Shown: positions 24,611 to 34,582, counted from the stretch's first letter. The stretch: 64,000 nucleotides of DNA from Lysinibacillus sp. B2A1 (GCA_002973635.1 CP027224.1:5072001-5136000), one strand, 5' to 3'. Numbers and translations are program-made. Notes: generated by a model from the sequence alone, not told the origin.

Positions 24611-25105
24611 CTATTTTATTTTAAAAGTTGCTACTATGCCCTTAATAATCGGTATGGCTGTTCCCATTAACACAATCGGAAGGAACCACCAGCCAAGAGT
24701 TTCTATCTCCCCTATAGCAATTTGAACCATCTGAAATGATATAGCAGCAAAGATAATTAAACAAAGATTTTTAATTTCATTTAAAGTCTTACGGCTATTT
24801 AAATAAAATGCCTCAACATTGTTTTCATTTAAACGTGCTGGGTAATTGTGCATATGCGGTGCCTTTTCCAGTAGGCTCAATAATATCCAGAGAAACGTTC
24901 CGATAAATGGAAGAATGAACAGTTCTATTTTTGAGCCCCAACGATCCACTTCTCCTGCACCGTTAAAATGCCCTGGAATCTCTTCAGGCATTTCGCCCCA
25001 CATAAAAAAAATGTAAAGGATGGACAGCACAAATAATCCACAGCCAATATAGTCCCATAGTTTTTCAACTTTTGTTTTTGGCAATTTCAAAATTGGTCTA
25101 TACAC
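24611..25105 (-). CDS. DUF1648 membrane protein
   Basis: A 164-residue protein with four predicted membrane segments. The N-terminal loop P-E-E-I-P-G-H-F-N-G-A-G-E-V-D-R-W-G-S-K is the DUF1648 signature, seen in SdpI-like and other small membrane proteins. The start is GTG 25105 with AGGGAT eight bases upstream. It lacks the extra SdpI C-terminal part, so immunity function is only a possibility. Confidence 0.82.
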   Translation of the reverse strand: MYRPILKLPKTKVEKLWDYIGCGLFVLSILYIFFMWGEMPEEIPGHFNGAGEVDRWGSKIELFILPFIGTFLWILLSLLEKAPHMHNYPARLNENNVEAFYLNSRKTLNEIKNLCLIIFAAISFQMVQIAIGEIETLGWWFLPIVLMGTAIPIIKGIVATFKIK

Positions 25106-25418
25106 CTTCTCACATCCCTAGTCAGTTCTTTATTGATTCTACGTTACTACAGCTCATTAAGTTTCAAATTTATGAGGATTGACATATTTGTTTATGTTCT
25201 ATCATTAACTATCCGCTTTCGTTACAAGTTAATTACCTATTATTTCTATGTTTTTTATTATTTTCTCTACAACTTACTTCCATATTAGTTTTATTAATTA
25301 ACATGAAAATACTCTTAATACTTTGTAAAATTCATATAATCTGATATAAATGGTATATATACATATTTCATTTTTTTGTAACATTTATACTAAATTACTG
25401 AGAAAGGAAACTTCAACT

Positions 25419-27113
25419 ATGCGATTTACTATCTACAAGAAATTAATACTCGGTTTTTTTATTGTTATTTTAGTTTTAATTGGCACAATCGGGTTAAACA
25501 TTAAACAGCTTAATTCCGTTAATCAAACATATCGTGTGTTACTTGAAGAACAAACTACTAGATCTATAAGTATTCAGGAGCTTCGAGCGATTGCGAAGCA
25601 AGAAATTGTAAGCCTAAGAGGGTATTTATTACTTGGAGATAAACAAAATCTTCAAAGCAACAACGAATCAAGGGAAGAATTCAAAAAAAAATCAGATGAA
25701 TTAATGGCATCTTTCCATACTAATGAATCTATTGAATTATTAGAGGCTATCAATAAAAGTGAGCAAAATGTCCAGCAATTCGCTGATCGTATGTTTTCCT
25801 TAAAGGCTGCTGGAGAAATAGAACAATACGAAAAGCTTGATAGTACACAGGGACGATTAATTATTAAGCAATTCGATGCACGCGTAGAAAACCTTGCCAA
25901 TTATCAAAGTGAGTATATAGATGGTAAAATCGCCGCGACAACTAAAGAAATTCAATCGATAAAATTTCAAATGATTATACTTGGGGTGTTTGCTGTTGTC
26001 ATTAGTCTGATAATTGCTATTATCATGGGTAGCCTTATTTCTCGACCTATTAAAGGGATGGCTAGAGCAGCACAAAAAATTGCCGAGGGTGATTTAACAG
26101 CAGAGCAAATCCGTATAAAGAATCGTGATGAGGTTGGTGATTTAGCACTTGCCTTTAATCAAATGGCTCTAAATTTAAAGGAACTCATTACAAGTGTTCG
26201 TCACAATACTGTACAGGTAAGTGGCTCTGCAGCTGAATTAACAGCAAGTGCAGATCAAACAATCCAAGCAACAGAGCAGATGACATCCTCTATACAGGAG
26301 GTTGCAAGTGGCTCTGAGGCGCAAGGAAAAAATGCTACTGAAAGCTCTGAAGCCATGAAAAATATGACAAGAGGTATTCAGCAATTGGCAACGACTACAG
26401 CTGCTGTATCTGAGCTTGCTTTGGAAACAAATGTTGAGGCTAACAAAGGAAACGATTCATTACTCCGTGTCATTACACAAATGGATACAATTCATACAGC
26501 CGTTTTAGAGTCTGCGAACGTAGTCAAAAACTTAGGGAACCACTCTGTAGAAATAGGTAATATTATCGGTCTTATTACAGATATTGCAGAGCAAACAAAT
26601 TTACTAGCATTAAACGCTGCAATTGAGGCTGCTCGTGCAGGAGATCATGGTCGCGGCTTTGCGGTTGTTGCGGATGAAGTAAAAAAACTAGCGGAGCAAT
26701 CTAAGCAATCTGCTGAACAAATTGCTAGCCTCATTTCCGAAATTCAGCATGATACAAATCGTGCGGTATCTGTTATGGATACTGGTACACAAGAGGTTCA
26801 AATTGGCATGCAAGTTGTAAAGGTAGCTGAGGAAGGCTTTTCAAAAATCGTTGATCTGATTGAACAAGTTTCTAAGCAAATTCAAGAAGCAACGACCGTT
26901 TCAGAAGAAATGTCTTCAAGTGCGGAGCTGATATATGCATCCTTCGATGAAATAGCAACAATTGCACAAATGTCTTCTTCTAACTTACAAAATGTAGCCT
27001 CTGCCTCTGAAGAGCAGTTAGCCACGATTGAAGAGGTGGCCGCTTCTGCTGCTACACTTTCAAATATGGCTGAGGAATTACAAACTCAAGTTTCACGCTT
27101 TAAAATAGAATAA
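25419..27113 (+). CDS. Methyl-accepting chemotaxis protein
   Basis: A 564-residue chemoreceptor. A membrane helix lies at about 9-28, an extracytoplasmic four-helix-bundle-type sensor at 30-185, the second membrane helix at 187-208, HAMP at about 210-262, and a long signalling coil whose hairpin tip reads [18 protein letters not shown]. It signals to CheA/CheW. There is no terminal pentapeptide. The start is ATG 25419 behind GAAAGGAAA; the frame is open from 25350 without a site. The 313-bp upstream gap shows no clear sigma-D promoter. Confidence 0.93.
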   Translation: MRFTIYKKLILGFFIVILVLIGTIGLNIKQLNSVNQTYRVLLEEQTTRSISIQELRAIAKQEIVSLRGYLLLGDKQNLQSNNESREEFKKKSDELMASFHTNESIELLEAINKSEQNVQQFADRMFSLKAAGEIEQYEKLDSTQGRLIIKQFDARVENLANYQSEYIDGKIAATTKEIQSIKFQMIILGVFAVVISLIIAIIMGSLISRPIKGMARAAQKIAEGDLTAEQIRIKNRDEVGDLALAFNQMALNLKELITSVRHNTVQVSGSAAELTASADQTIQATEQMTSSIQEVASGSEAQGKNATESSEAMKNMTRGIQQLATTTAAVSELALETNVEANKGNDSLLRVITQMDTIHTAVLESANVVKNLGNHSVEIGNIIGLITDIAEQTNLLALNAAIEAARAGDHGRGFAVVADEVKKLAEQSKQSAEQIASLISEIQHDTNRAVSVMDTGTQEVQIGMQVVKVAEEGFSKIVDLIEQVSKQIQEATTVSEEMSSSAELIYASFDEIATIAQMSSSNLQNVASASEEQLATIEEVAASAATLSNMAEELQTQVSRFKIE

Positions 27114-27120
27114 AAATACT

Positions 27121-27171
27121 AAAAGAATCTGTCTATTTTCTATCTTCCCCTAGAAAAATAGCAGATTCTTA
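27121..27171. terminator. Bidirectional terminator
   Basis: AAGAATCTG plus CTATTTT pairs with AAAATAG plus CAGATTCTT between the convergent chemoreceptor and HD-domain genes. Confidence 0.85.
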
Positions 27172-27756
27172 TCAATTATTATCTGTCTGAATTTTTTCTA
27201 CTCCTTCTGCTTCAATGATATCTTTCAGCTCATCTAACACATCATCAAAATCCGTATGTCTACCTAGCAAAAATACCATTTCATGCTCAATCGGTAACCA
27301 AGTTTCGATAGCAGCTTCATTGTGCTGAATTTGCGCTTCAAGTTTATCTAAAGCATTCGCTACTTTTGCTTCATACGTTTTCTTATGCTCAAATTCAAAC
27401 CACAAATCATAAAATCGTTGTCCTGTATCATTTCCTAGCAAATTTCTAATTTTTTCAATTGCTTTGATTTCATTTTGTCTCTTTTGTTCTTTTGCCTTTA
27501 TATCATTCATCGTATCAAAGGCCGGGATATCGGTGGCATACACCTCCACTAAATCATGAATAATAATCATTTTTAATAAATGTTCACTATTAACCTTTTG
27601 CGGTAAGTATTCCTCAATAGCCATTGCCATTAACGCTACCCGCCATGTATGCTCGGCTACACTTTCCTGCCGCCCATCTGAAAGCCAGCTATGACGCAGT
27701 TCTCGCTTTAATCCTTCCGCTATATGTAAAAATTTTAAGGTGCTCTGTAAATCCAT
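27172..27756 (-). CDS. HD-domain phosphohydrolase, YfbR-like
   Basis: A 194-residue metal-dependent hydrolase of the HD_3 type. Metal ligands appear in E-H-T-W-R-V-A (H), I-H-D-L-V-E-V-Y (HD) and a later Asp near 135. Relatives include YfbR 5-prime-nucleotidases acting on deoxynucleoside monophosphates. The ribosome site is AGGGAGA. It is convergent to the chemoreceptor and unrelated to the downstream leucine gene. Confidence 0.87.
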   Translation of the reverse strand: MDLQSTLKFLHIAEGLKRELRHSWLSDGRQESVAEHTWRVALMAMAIEEYLPQKVNSEHLLKMIIIHDLVEVYATDIPAFDTMNDIKAKEQKRQNEIKAIEKIRNLLGNDTGQRFYDLWFEFEHKKTYEAKVANALDKLEAQIQHNEAAIETWLPIEHEMVFLLGRHTDFDDVLDELKDIIEAEGVEKIQTDNN

Positions 27757-27929
27757 TAATATCTCTCCCTATTTGTACTTTATCGCTATATTTCTATAGC
27801 CTATATTAAAATTTTTATTAACACACGTAAATGGCTGTTCATAATGGAAATAAACCATTTCGCCTTATTCTAAAATAGGGCTAATCCTACATTGATTTAG
27901 ACAGAAAAAAAATAATTTTTAGAATATTA

Positions 27930-27958
27930 TTGACAGATTCACAATATCAAAGTATGAT
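27930..27958 (+). promoter_or_regulatory. Sigma-A promoter of the leuA T-box transcript
   Basis: TTGACA (27930-27935) and TATGAT (27953-27958) are 17 bases apart. Transcription would start near 27965, leaving about 340 bases of leader before leuA. Confidence 0.85.
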
Positions 27959-27989
27959 TGCTTTCAACAACACATTGTAGGCCAAGATT

Positions 27990-28236
27990 GGAAATAGTAG
28001 AAGTGCCTGTGTACTTGTAGAGAGCCGATGGTTGGTGAAAATCGGTAGACACACATTTTGAACTCGTCCATGAGCTACTCCCTGAAATTAAGTAAGGGAT
28101 GTCGGTTTCCTCCGTTATTGGGATAGACAGTGATAGCTGTCGATAAGGGGACTTTTTCTGTAAAGAGAAGGTCAATTAGAGTGGTACCGCGAGCATAAAC
28201 TCGTCTCTATTTTTAAATAGAGACGGGTTTTTTTAT
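27990..28236 (+). promoter_or_regulatory. T-box riboswitch, leucine (CUC)
   Basis: The leader contains the conserved T-box bulge sequence AGAGTGGTACCGCG (28178-28191) and a terminator GTCTCTATTT...AAATAGAGAC followed by GGGTTTTTTT. In Stem I, G-A-A-C-U-C-G places the specifier CUC (Leu) at 28063-28065, followed by a purine as usual. The distal Stem I contains GGUUGGUG. Uncharged tRNA-Leu should pair with both sites and allow leuA transcription. Confidence 0.93.
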
Positions 28237-28305
28237 TTTGATTAAACGATTTTTGGCCTAAGTGTAGCTTTATGAAAAAGACAATGACAAAAGGAGTGTT
28301 TGAAA

Positions 28306-29877
28306 ATGGGAAGAAAAATTTGGGTGTTTGATACAACTTTACGTGATGGCGAGCAAGTGCCAGGTGCAAAATTGAATTTATATGAGAAAGTAGAGATTGC
28401 ACAGCAGCTCAAAAAATTAGGCGTCGATATTATCGAAGCTGGTTTCCCTGCTTCATCACAAGGTGATTTTGATGCAGTAAAAGCTGTTGCACAAAAAGTA
28501 GGAAATACAAATGACATTATGATAACTGCTCTAGCACGTGCTGTACAGGCAGATATTGATGCTGTTTATAATGCTGTCAAATATGCTGAAAATCCTATGA
28601 TTCATATGGTACTTGGAACTTCAGATATTCATGTAGAGAAAAAGTTTAGCAAATCTAAGGATCAAATCCTACAAATTGGTGTGGATGCTGTCAAATATGC
28701 GAAAACCCTTTTACCGCAAGTTCAATATTCAACGGAAGACGCTTCCCGCTCAGATTTCGAGTATCTTTGGAAAACGATTGAGGCTGTAATGAAGGCTGGT
28801 GCAACGATGATTAATGTACCAGATACAGTTGGCTTTGCAGAGCCGGAAGAATTTGGGGCAATGATTTATAAATTAAATGAACGTATGAAAAATTTAGATG
28901 ACAGCGTTTTACTAAGTGTTCATTGTCATAATGATCTTGGGATGGCAACAGCTAATACACTTGCTGCCATTAAGAATGGTGCAGATAAAGTAGAATGTAC
29001 AATTAACGGTATTGGTGAACGTGCTGGTAATGCTGCATTAGAAGAAGTTGTAATGGCACTAAAAACACGTAGCGCTGTTTACAATGCTGAAACACGTATA
29101 AATACTAAAGAAATTATGAATACATCTCGTCTTGTTTCAAGCTTTATGGGCTTAGATGTACAAGTGAACAAAGCAATTACTGGGGACAATGCTTTTGCTC
29201 ATTCATCTGGTATTCACCAAGACGGCTTGCTAAAATCTCGTGATGCTTACGAAATTGTCCATCCAGAAGATGTAGGTCTTGATGATATGGAATTAGTCCT
29301 TACAGCTCGCTCTGGGCGTCATGCGGTGAAAAATGCACTTGAAAAGCTTGGTTTCTCAAATCTTTCTACAGATGAATTTGAAGGAATCTTTGAAGGCTTC
29401 TTGAAGCTTGCTGATGCGAAGAAAGAAGTCTACGATCATGATTTATATGTAATTGTTGAAAGCTACTATGAAAAACATGATGCAAACAATGCGAATGCCA
29501 CACATTATAGTGAGCAATTCTTTGACTTTGACGATTTACAAGTCGTCAGCAATTCAAACTTCCCTTCAGCAAGTGTGAAGATTCGTAAAGGCGGCGAAGT
29601 ATTTAAAGCGAGCGCAGTAGGCTCAGGTCCAATCGATGCCTTATATTCAGCCATTGCAGAAATTACAAATATTGACGTAAAACTTGTAGAATACAATATC
29701 AACAGTGTATCTCGTGGGAAAGAGGCACTTGGGAAAGTAAAAATCACAATCGAGCACGAGGGTGAAAAATATATTGCCAAAGCCGCAGATACAGATATAT
29801 TAAAAGCAAGTGCACTGGCATACATCAATGCGATTAACAGTGTTGTTGTAGCAAAATTAACACCAGTGATGAACTAA
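28306..29877 (+). CDS. leuA: 2-isopropylmalate synthase
   Basis: A 523-residue enzyme that condenses acetyl-CoA and 2-oxoisovalerate, the first committed step of leucine synthesis. The catalytic motif D-T-T-L-R-D-G-E-Q is near residue 9, H-C-H-N-D-L-G-M-A near 205, and F-A-H-S-S-G-I-H-Q-D-G near 300; the C-terminal regulatory LeuA dimer domain spans about 385-520. The ATG at 28306 is nine bases after AAGGAG; TTG 28300 is too close. It is alone behind its T-box rather than part of a leuABCD operon. Confidence 0.94.
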   Translation: MGRKIWVFDTTLRDGEQVPGAKLNLYEKVEIAQQLKKLGVDIIEAGFPASSQGDFDAVKAVAQKVGNTNDIMITALARAVQADIDAVYNAVKYAENPMIHMVLGTSDIHVEKKFSKSKDQILQIGVDAVKYAKTLLPQVQYSTEDASRSDFEYLWKTIEAVMKAGATMINVPDTVGFAEPEEFGAMIYKLNERMKNLDDSVLLSVHCHNDLGMATANTLAAIKNGADKVECTINGIGERAGNAALEEVVMALKTRSAVYNAETRINTKEIMNTSRLVSSFMGLDVQVNKAITGDNAFAHSSGIHQDGLLKSRDAYEIVHPEDVGLDDMELVLTARSGRHAVKNALEKLGFSNLSTDEFEGIFEGFLKLADAKKEVYDHDLYVIVESYYEKHDANNANATHYSEQFFDFDDLQVVSNSNFPSASVKIRKGGEVFKASAVGSGPIDALYSAIAEITNIDVKLVEYNINSVSRGKEALGKVKITIEHEGEKYIAKAADTDILKASALAYINAINSVVVAKLTPVMN

Positions 29878-29879
29878 TT

Positions 29880-29922
29880 GCCAAAAGCAGTATGACAAAC
29901 TTTATGTCGTACTGCTTTTGGA
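29880..29922. terminator. Terminator of leuA
   Basis: CCAAAAGCAGTATGAC pairs with GTCGTACTGCTTTTGG (one mismatch), followed by ATTTTTTATT on the plus strand. A-rich left flank makes it usable by the convergent metG too. Confidence 0.92.
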
Positions 29923-29926
29923 TTTT

Positions 29927-31561
29927 TTATTGACTGTCCTTCACAAGCTTTTGAAATTCTTCTTCTATCAGCTCCACATCAAGACGTTCAAACAGTGGTG
30001 TCACCTCATTAATGAATGCTGGAAGCTCTACCTGCTCGTGCCACATTAGCTCACGTATACCTAACATTCTTCTTACCTTTTCGGCTGAAAATGGTAAAAA
30101 CGGATGTAGTAGCTGACCCAGATTCGCAATAATATAGACACATGTTGCAAGTGTTTGATTTCCTGCTTCTACATTCTCCTTCACCTGAAGCCATGGCTGC
30201 TGTTCGTCGAAATAACGATTGGCTGCCCGAATATATTCGAAAATAGCCTCTAATGCTTGTTTGAAATGACCCGCTTCAATAAGGTTGCTCACCTCATTAA
30301 ACAATTGAATCGTTTGCTTTCGAACGTTTCCATCTACCTCAGCTTGTGGTACCTGCCCTTCAAAAGATTTTTCAATAAACTTCAACGTACGATTAACAAA
30401 GTTGCCATATGCACCAAGCAACTCCCCATTATGGCTATAAATAAATTCCCGCCAGGAGAAATCCGTATCACGGTTTTCTGGGGCATTCATTGTTAAAAAG
30501 TAACGAATCGAATCCGCATCATATCGACTTAAAATATATGGCACCCATACCGCCCAATTTTGACTGGTTGATAATTTTCGTTTTTCTAGCGTCAAATATT
30601 CATTCGACACAATATGTGTTGGTAATGCCTTTGCCCCTATTCCCATTAGAATGGCTGGCCAAATAACGGTATGGAATGGGATATTATCCTTACCATGTAC
30701 ATAATACGAGATTGTTTCTTCATTCCATAAATCCTCAATAGCTATTTGATGCTGCTTTGCCCATTCGATGCTTGCAGTTAAATAACCTGCAACCGCTTCA
30801 ATCCATACATATATTTTTTTACCTTCAAATCCCGGAACTGGAACATCAATACCATTTGGTAAATCTCTCGTCACTGCACGGTCTGGAACTCCTTCAGCCA
30901 AGTAACGCTCTGTTAGCCCAAGGGCATTATCACGCCAGCGTTTTTCAGCCTTTGCCTCTGCTAAATATGTGTCCAATCTTCCTTGAAATTGACTAAAGGC
31001 AAAATAAAAATGCTCCGTTTCTCTAATAATTGGCTCATTGCCACAAATTTTACAACGTTTATCGTTTAAATCGAGTGGATCTAAAATTGTGGAACAGTGA
31101 TCGCACTGATCACCACGTGCCTTTGCACCACAGTTTGGACAAACTCCCTCTACAAACCGATCTGGCAAGAACTGTTTGTCTGTTTCACAATAAGCCTGCT
31201 CAATTTTCTTTTTATATAAAAAGTTATTTGCAAGTAGCTGTAAAAAAATGGCCTTTACAGAGTCATGATGATGCTTAGCATCTGTACGGGTATACAAATC
31301 ATAGGTAAATCCTAAATCAGTAAAGCATCGTGTAAATTCCTCATGATAATGATTAGCGATAGCCTCAGTAGTTGTGTTCTCCTGTGCAGCGCGAATAGAA
31401 ATCGGTGTGCCATTACAATCACTCCCTGACACATATAAAACCCTTTCGCCCTTTTGACGGTAATATCTAGCCAAAATATCACCTGGTAATAGTGCAGCAA
31501 CATGTCCTAAATGCAAAGAACCATTTGCATATGGCCAAGCGCCTCCAATAACAATTGTCAT
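29927..31561 (-). CDS. metG: Methionyl-tRNA synthetase
   Basis: A 544-residue class I synthetase. The HIGH motif appears as H-L-G-H (17-20), a knuckle region has C-P-N-C and C-x2-C pairs, the KMSKS loop is degenerate (K-L-S-T-S), and an anticodon-binding helical domain closes the protein. The C-terminal dimerisation domain found in many Bacillus MetRS enzymes is absent. The ATG at 31561 follows GAGGGGAGC. An AUG-specified T-box lies upstream. Structure and T-box suggest a second, regulated MetRS, as found beside a housekeeping copy in some bacilli; the second copy is not in this window. Confidence 0.93.
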   Translation of the reverse strand: MTIVIGGAWPYANGSLHLGHVAALLPGDILARYYRQKGERVLYVSGSDCNGTPISIRAAQENTTTEAIANHYHEEFTRCFTDLGFTYDLYTRTDAKHHHDSVKAIFLQLLANNFLYKKKIEQAYCETDKQFLPDRFVEGVCPNCGAKARGDQCDHCSTILDPLDLNDKRCKICGNEPIIRETEHFYFAFSQFQGRLDTYLAEAKAEKRWRDNALGLTERYLAEGVPDRAVTRDLPNGIDVPVPGFEGKKIYVWIEAVAGYLTASIEWAKQHQIAIEDLWNEETISYYVHGKDNIPFHTVIWPAILMGIGAKALPTHIVSNEYLTLEKRKLSTSQNWAVWVPYILSRYDADSIRYFLTMNAPENRDTDFSWREFIYSHNGELLGAYGNFVNRTLKFIEKSFEGQVPQAEVDGNVRKQTIQLFNEVSNLIEAGHFKQALEAIFEYIRAANRYFDEQQPWLQVKENVEAGNQTLATCVYIIANLGQLLHPFLPFSAEKVRRMLGIRELMWHEQVELPAFINEVTPLFERLDVELIEEEFQKLVKDSQ

Positions 31562-31594
31562 TCTAAATTGCTCCCCTCGCATAAATAAAAATGG

Positions 31595-31788
31595 ATCAAT
31601 TTCGCCTTGGCGTAATTGCGTCCGGATTTTGAATTGTGCCTGCTCAATTCATTCCTTTGAAAATCCGTGACATCCGCCGGAGGCTTTATCTTCATTCAGT
31701 AGGTGTTTGGACACCCACTGAAAAGAAACCAAAACCGCATTCATCTCACCACCTGTAGAGGTAGGTAGGAGTTTTCTGCTGAATGAAG
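31595..31788. repeat. TTTAT-targeted palindromic element, copy 3 (194 bp)
   Basis: A near-intact copy without large inserts: left end ATCAATTTCGCC, a hairpin with CGGATTTT and AAAATCCG, right hairpin TTATCTTCATTCAG with CTGAATGAAGATAA. It sits in the T-tail of the metG T-box terminator, adding about 190 bases between riboswitch and gene. Confidence 0.88.
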
Positions 31789-31790
31789 AT

Positions 31791-32085
31791 AAAAAAAATC
31801 GCCCTAATCAAAATTGATTAGGACGAGTATACCCGTGTTACCACCTATATTTACAAATAGCTCACACTACTTGCCTCTATCAGTACGTCTCATCTATGAG
31901 AGATACTGCTGCTGTTGTAACGAGTGCCTATCTCGTCGTAATCTACTTGCCAAATGCTTTCGGTACGAAGCTCAAAGGTCATTTTCAAAAGGGTTCATTT
32001 ACCTCATTTCCACCAACAGAGGCTCTCTATATAATGCTGATCCAATTTACTTTTCCTTCTCAATGCTTTTCTATTAGGTTGGCAC
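31791..32085 (-). promoter_or_regulatory. T-box riboswitch, methionine (AUG)
   Basis: On the minus strand AGGTGGTAACACGG (31834-31847) is a T-box sequence with variant right side. It is followed by the terminator CCTAATCA...TGATTAGG and TTTTTTTT. Stem I has GUUGGUG, and G-A-A-A-A-U-G-A places the specifier AUG (Met) at 31980-31982. The leader is intact up to the terminator; a mobile element follows directly. Confidence 0.88.
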
Positions 32086-32086
32086 C

Positions 32087-32115
32087 ATTTTACGCTTTCT
32101 CCTTTAGAAATGCAA
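32087..32115 (-). promoter_or_regulatory. Probable sigma-A promoter of the metG T-box transcript
   Basis: TTGCAT and TAAAAT are 17 bases apart on the minus strand, just upstream of the T-box Stem I. Confidence 0.6.
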
Positions 32116-32202
32116 TAAATGTCTAGAAATGACTGAAAATTTTCGATAAATCGTTTATTTTTCTCGATAAAAGGAAAATATCAGGAGATAAAAATTTATT
32201 AC

Positions 32203-32850
32203 TTAAGCTAATTGAACTTGTAATAAATCTTTTAGGTCGTCAATGACAATATCTGCCCTTTGTAGCTCTGCTTCCTGGGCAAAATCAAAACGTACCCCAA
32301 TTGAGAGAAGCTGATTATCATGGGCAGCCTGAATATCAGAAGAACGATCTCCGACAACAGCTCCTTGCTGAATAGCATTTTCTACAATCACTTTTCTTAC
32401 CAAATCTGATTTATGACCACTTGAAATAGACTGGATACTGTATGTATCTTTGATAAAACGCTCCAATTGATAGGTTTCCACTATTGCTTGTAAGTACTCC
32501 TTCTGTCCATTGCTGGCTATGTATAGCTTATAGTGCTCTGTCAAAGCAGTAAGTGTTTTCTCTGCATTTGGATATAATGCGCCCTTACCATTCCGTATTT
32601 GCTCAATCAACTTTGTATGGAATAATGCATTGCTCTCTTCACGTATTGCTAAAGAGTGCATTGGACATAGCGTTTCCCAAACAACAGGTAATGGTACTCC
32701 CATAATTTCTCGATATTTTTCTATTGGCGTATCTCCCTGCCACAAGCCCTTACCCCGTAACACATCAAACGTCGCAGCTAGTGCAGGCTCTAAAATTAAA
32801 TTGGTTTGAAATAAAGTTCCGTCCATATCAAAAATAATAGCTTTTGTCAT
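32203..32850 (-). CDS. HAD-superfamily phosphatase
   Basis: A 215-residue HAD hydrolase. Motif I is D-M-D-G-T-L-F (8-14), motif II Y-I-A-S-N-G (about 115), the lysine lies in S-G-H-K-S-D-L, and motif IV is V-V-G-D-R-S-S-D-I. The cap is helical, as in phosphoglycolate phosphatase-like enzymes. The start follows AGGAGGTGG. The substrate is unknown. Confidence 0.88.
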   Translation of the reverse strand: MTKAIIFDMDGTLFQTNLILEPALAATFDVLRGKGLWQGDTPIEKYREIMGVPLPVVWETLCPMHSLAIREESNALFHTKLIEQIRNGKGALYPNAEKTLTALTEHYKLYIASNGQKEYLQAIVETYQLERFIKDTYSIQSISSGHKSDLVRKVIVENAIQQGAVVGDRSSDIQAAHDNQLLSIGVRFDFAQEAELQRADIVIDDLKDLLQVQLA

Positions 32851-32910
32851 AAAGCCACCTCCTATAATATTATGAATGATTTCTCCTCTTATATTGTTTC
32901 TCTTTAATAT

Positions 32911-32956
32911 TATATAATCCTCCTCTAGTTCTCAAAAACTAAAGGAGGATTATATA
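32911..32956. terminator. Hairpin after the anti-sigma gene
   Basis: ATATAATCCTCCT pairs with AGGAGGATTATAT. The T-run is on the plus side only, so it may act weakly for the minus-strand operon that ends at 32961. Confidence 0.55.
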
Positions 32957-32960
32957 TTTT

Positions 32961-33959
32961 TTAAGGCTCTAGGGGTACTATCATTTCTAATCCCTTTATT
33001 TGGCGCCAATATCCTTGCTCATCCGTCTTCCCTGGTTTAAGTGTAAATGATTTTGGCATTTTCTCCATAGGTGGTAGTACTAGAATAATATGATGTCCAT
33101 AATCCTTAGTCGCTCCCATTTGCATATTCGCCCTATCGTATAACCTCCCTTCACTATCTGTTACCTCAAACTCAAAAAATGGCCATTGATCATTTCTATC
33201 TAACTCTCTTGGATAATCTACTAGGACATCTATACGCGTCGATAACGGTGTAAATGAAACCTGTGCAACGTTTAACTTATATAGTCCATCATTAGTATTA
33301 GATTTTATATTTGGAGAGAAAGTGATAACTTCTTCCTTTAATTTTTCAAGTGTAAAATCCACATGCCAATTACCTTTGTAGCCAAATAAATCACTACCAT
33401 CTAATGCAACTTCAATTTTATCCCCATATATATCTGCATTGGATAAAGTTAATTCATGATGCTCAATAATTGTGTTTTTACCAATATCATCTTGACCTGT
33501 AGAACCCATTGCAACATCTATTGGCTCCCCATTGACAGTTAGCGTATTAGTACCTACAACCTCCTCTTGTAAAGAAACACCATTCTGCCCTGTATATGTG
33601 ACCGTAACTAATAATCTATTCCCATCATATACCGCTTCTTTAACAGTCATTGTAAGGCCCCCATGCGTATCCTCTTTATCTATTGTTGTCATCAAGTGCT
33701 CTTGTTCAATCTTTTTAGCTGCAATATCCCCAAATTTAGCATAAATGGCTCCAATATAAGGTACATTAGCTAATGCGGTCGCTATTGTGGGAGAGAGAAA
33801 TCCCGAACCTAGTAGTACTATACATAATCCACAGGCAGTAAGGAGAGGTTTTAGAATTCTAATATTCAGCTTCTTCCTTTTTGCTGCTCTTATTGCCACC
33901 TGCTCTCTCATCATCAATTGTTGAAGTGGAATATCGATACGACTATTATCCTTACTCAT
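32961..33959 (-). CDS. Anti-sigma factor-like membrane protein (DUF4179 type)
   Basis: A 332-residue single-pass protein: cytoplasmic N-terminus of about 45 residues (Q-Q-L-M-M-R-E-Q-V-A-I-R), a membrane helix at about 37-60, then a beta-rich extracytoplasmic domain (P-Y-I-G-A-I-Y-A-K-F-G, later G-G-L-T-M-T-V-K-E-A) like DUF4179. It overlaps the ECF sigma gene by eight bases and should hold that sigma at the membrane. It ends with a hairpin rather than further genes. Confidence 0.85.
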   Translation of the reverse strand: MSKDNSRIDIPLQQLMMREQVAIRAAKRKKLNIRILKPLLTACGLCIVLLGSGFLSPTIATALANVPYIGAIYAKFGDIAAKKIEQEHLMTTIDKEDTHGGLTMTVKEAVYDGNRLLVTVTYTGQNGVSLQEEVVGTNTLTVNGEPIDVAMGSTGQDDIGKNTIIEHHELTLSNADIYGDKIEVALDGSDLFGYKGNWHVDFTLEKLKEEVITFSPNIKSNTNDGLYKLNVAQVSFTPLSTRIDVLVDYPRELDRNDQWPFFEFEVTDSEGRLYDRANMQMGATKDYGHHIILVLPPMEKMPKSFTLKPGKTDEQGYWRQIKGLEMIVPLEP

Positions 33960-34485
33960 ACAAGTAGCCCTCCCTTAAAATTGGTTTTAACTCTTTCTTA
34001 GCTCTGTTAATATAGGACTTCACTGTTCCTTCAGGACACCCCAACATTTTTGCAATCTCTTTGACAGTAAAATCATGATAGAAGCGTAACCACATAATTG
34101 TTTTATATTTGGCATCTAATGTATCAATTGCCTCTTTTACATCTAATGAATATGCAATGTTCTTCATATTTTGAGTACCAGCTATCTCTGCAAAAAACTC
34201 CTCATCTCCTAAAGTGAATTTCCTTGCATCTTTTCTAATAAAATCAATAGATTTATAAACCACAATCTTAATAATCCACCCTGGAAAACTGTTTGGATTC
34301 TTTAATGTTTTCAATGTTGTATAGGCTTTATAAATAGACTCTTGATAAATATCAAGCGCATCCTGCTCATTTCGAACATACGAGTAGGCAGTACGATATA
34401 ATTTTTCACGCATGAAAGCAATCAACTGCTCAAATGCTTCATCATTCCCCCTTTTTGCACTCTTAACCAATTTTTCTATATCCAC
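33952..34485 (-). CDS. ECF-type sigma factor
   Basis: A 177-residue sigma-70 family factor with region 2 (D-A-L-D-I-Y-Q-E-S-I-Y-K-A, then P-G-W-I-I-K-I) and region 4 (V-K-E-I-A-K-M-L-G-C-P-E-G-T-V-K-S), resembling the SigV/SigW group. Start is GTG 34485 with GGAGGAG. It is cotranscribed with an overlapping anti-sigma gene. A promoter of ECF form (TGCAAC-N17-CGAC) precedes it, consistent with autoregulation. Which stress it senses is unknown. Confidence 0.92.
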   Translation of the reverse strand: MDIEKLVKSAKRGNDEAFEQLIAFMREKLYRTAYSYVRNEQDALDIYQESIYKAYTTLKTLKNPNSFPGWIIKIVVYKSIDFIRKDARKFTLGDEEFFAEIAGTQNMKNIAYSLDVKEAIDTLDAKYKTIMWLRFYHDFTVKEIAKMLGCPEGTVKSYINRAKKELKPILREGYLYE

Positions 34486-34515
34486 CTAATCTCCTCCTTT
34501 TGGCTACACTTTAAA

Positions 34516-34542
34516 GTCGTTTGAGAAAAGGAAAACGTTGCA
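34516..34542 (-). promoter_or_regulatory. Candidate ECF-type promoter
   Basis: The minus strand reads TGCAAC, 17 bases, CGAC, close to SigV/SigW-class promoters (TGAAAC-N16/17-CGTC). It lies about 30 bases upstream of the sigma gene. The match is short, so chance is possible. Confidence 0.4.
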
Positions 34543-34582
34543 AAAAAAATAGATGCCCTCTTCTTACAGAGAGACATCTAAT
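34543..34582 (-). terminator. Terminator of fosB
   Basis: TAGATGTCTCTC pairs with GAGGGCATCTA (mismatched middle) and is followed by TTTTTTTTGC on the minus strand. Confidence 0.82.

Noticed and set aside
25319..25345. Sigma-D flagellar promoter for the chemoreceptor
   Set aside because: TAAA and a GATAT-like element are present but the spacing does not match the sigma-D pattern.
31814..32126. Plus-strand ORFs of 76 and 87 codons
   Set aside because: They lie entirely within the minus-strand methionine T-box leader, whose structure explains the sequence.
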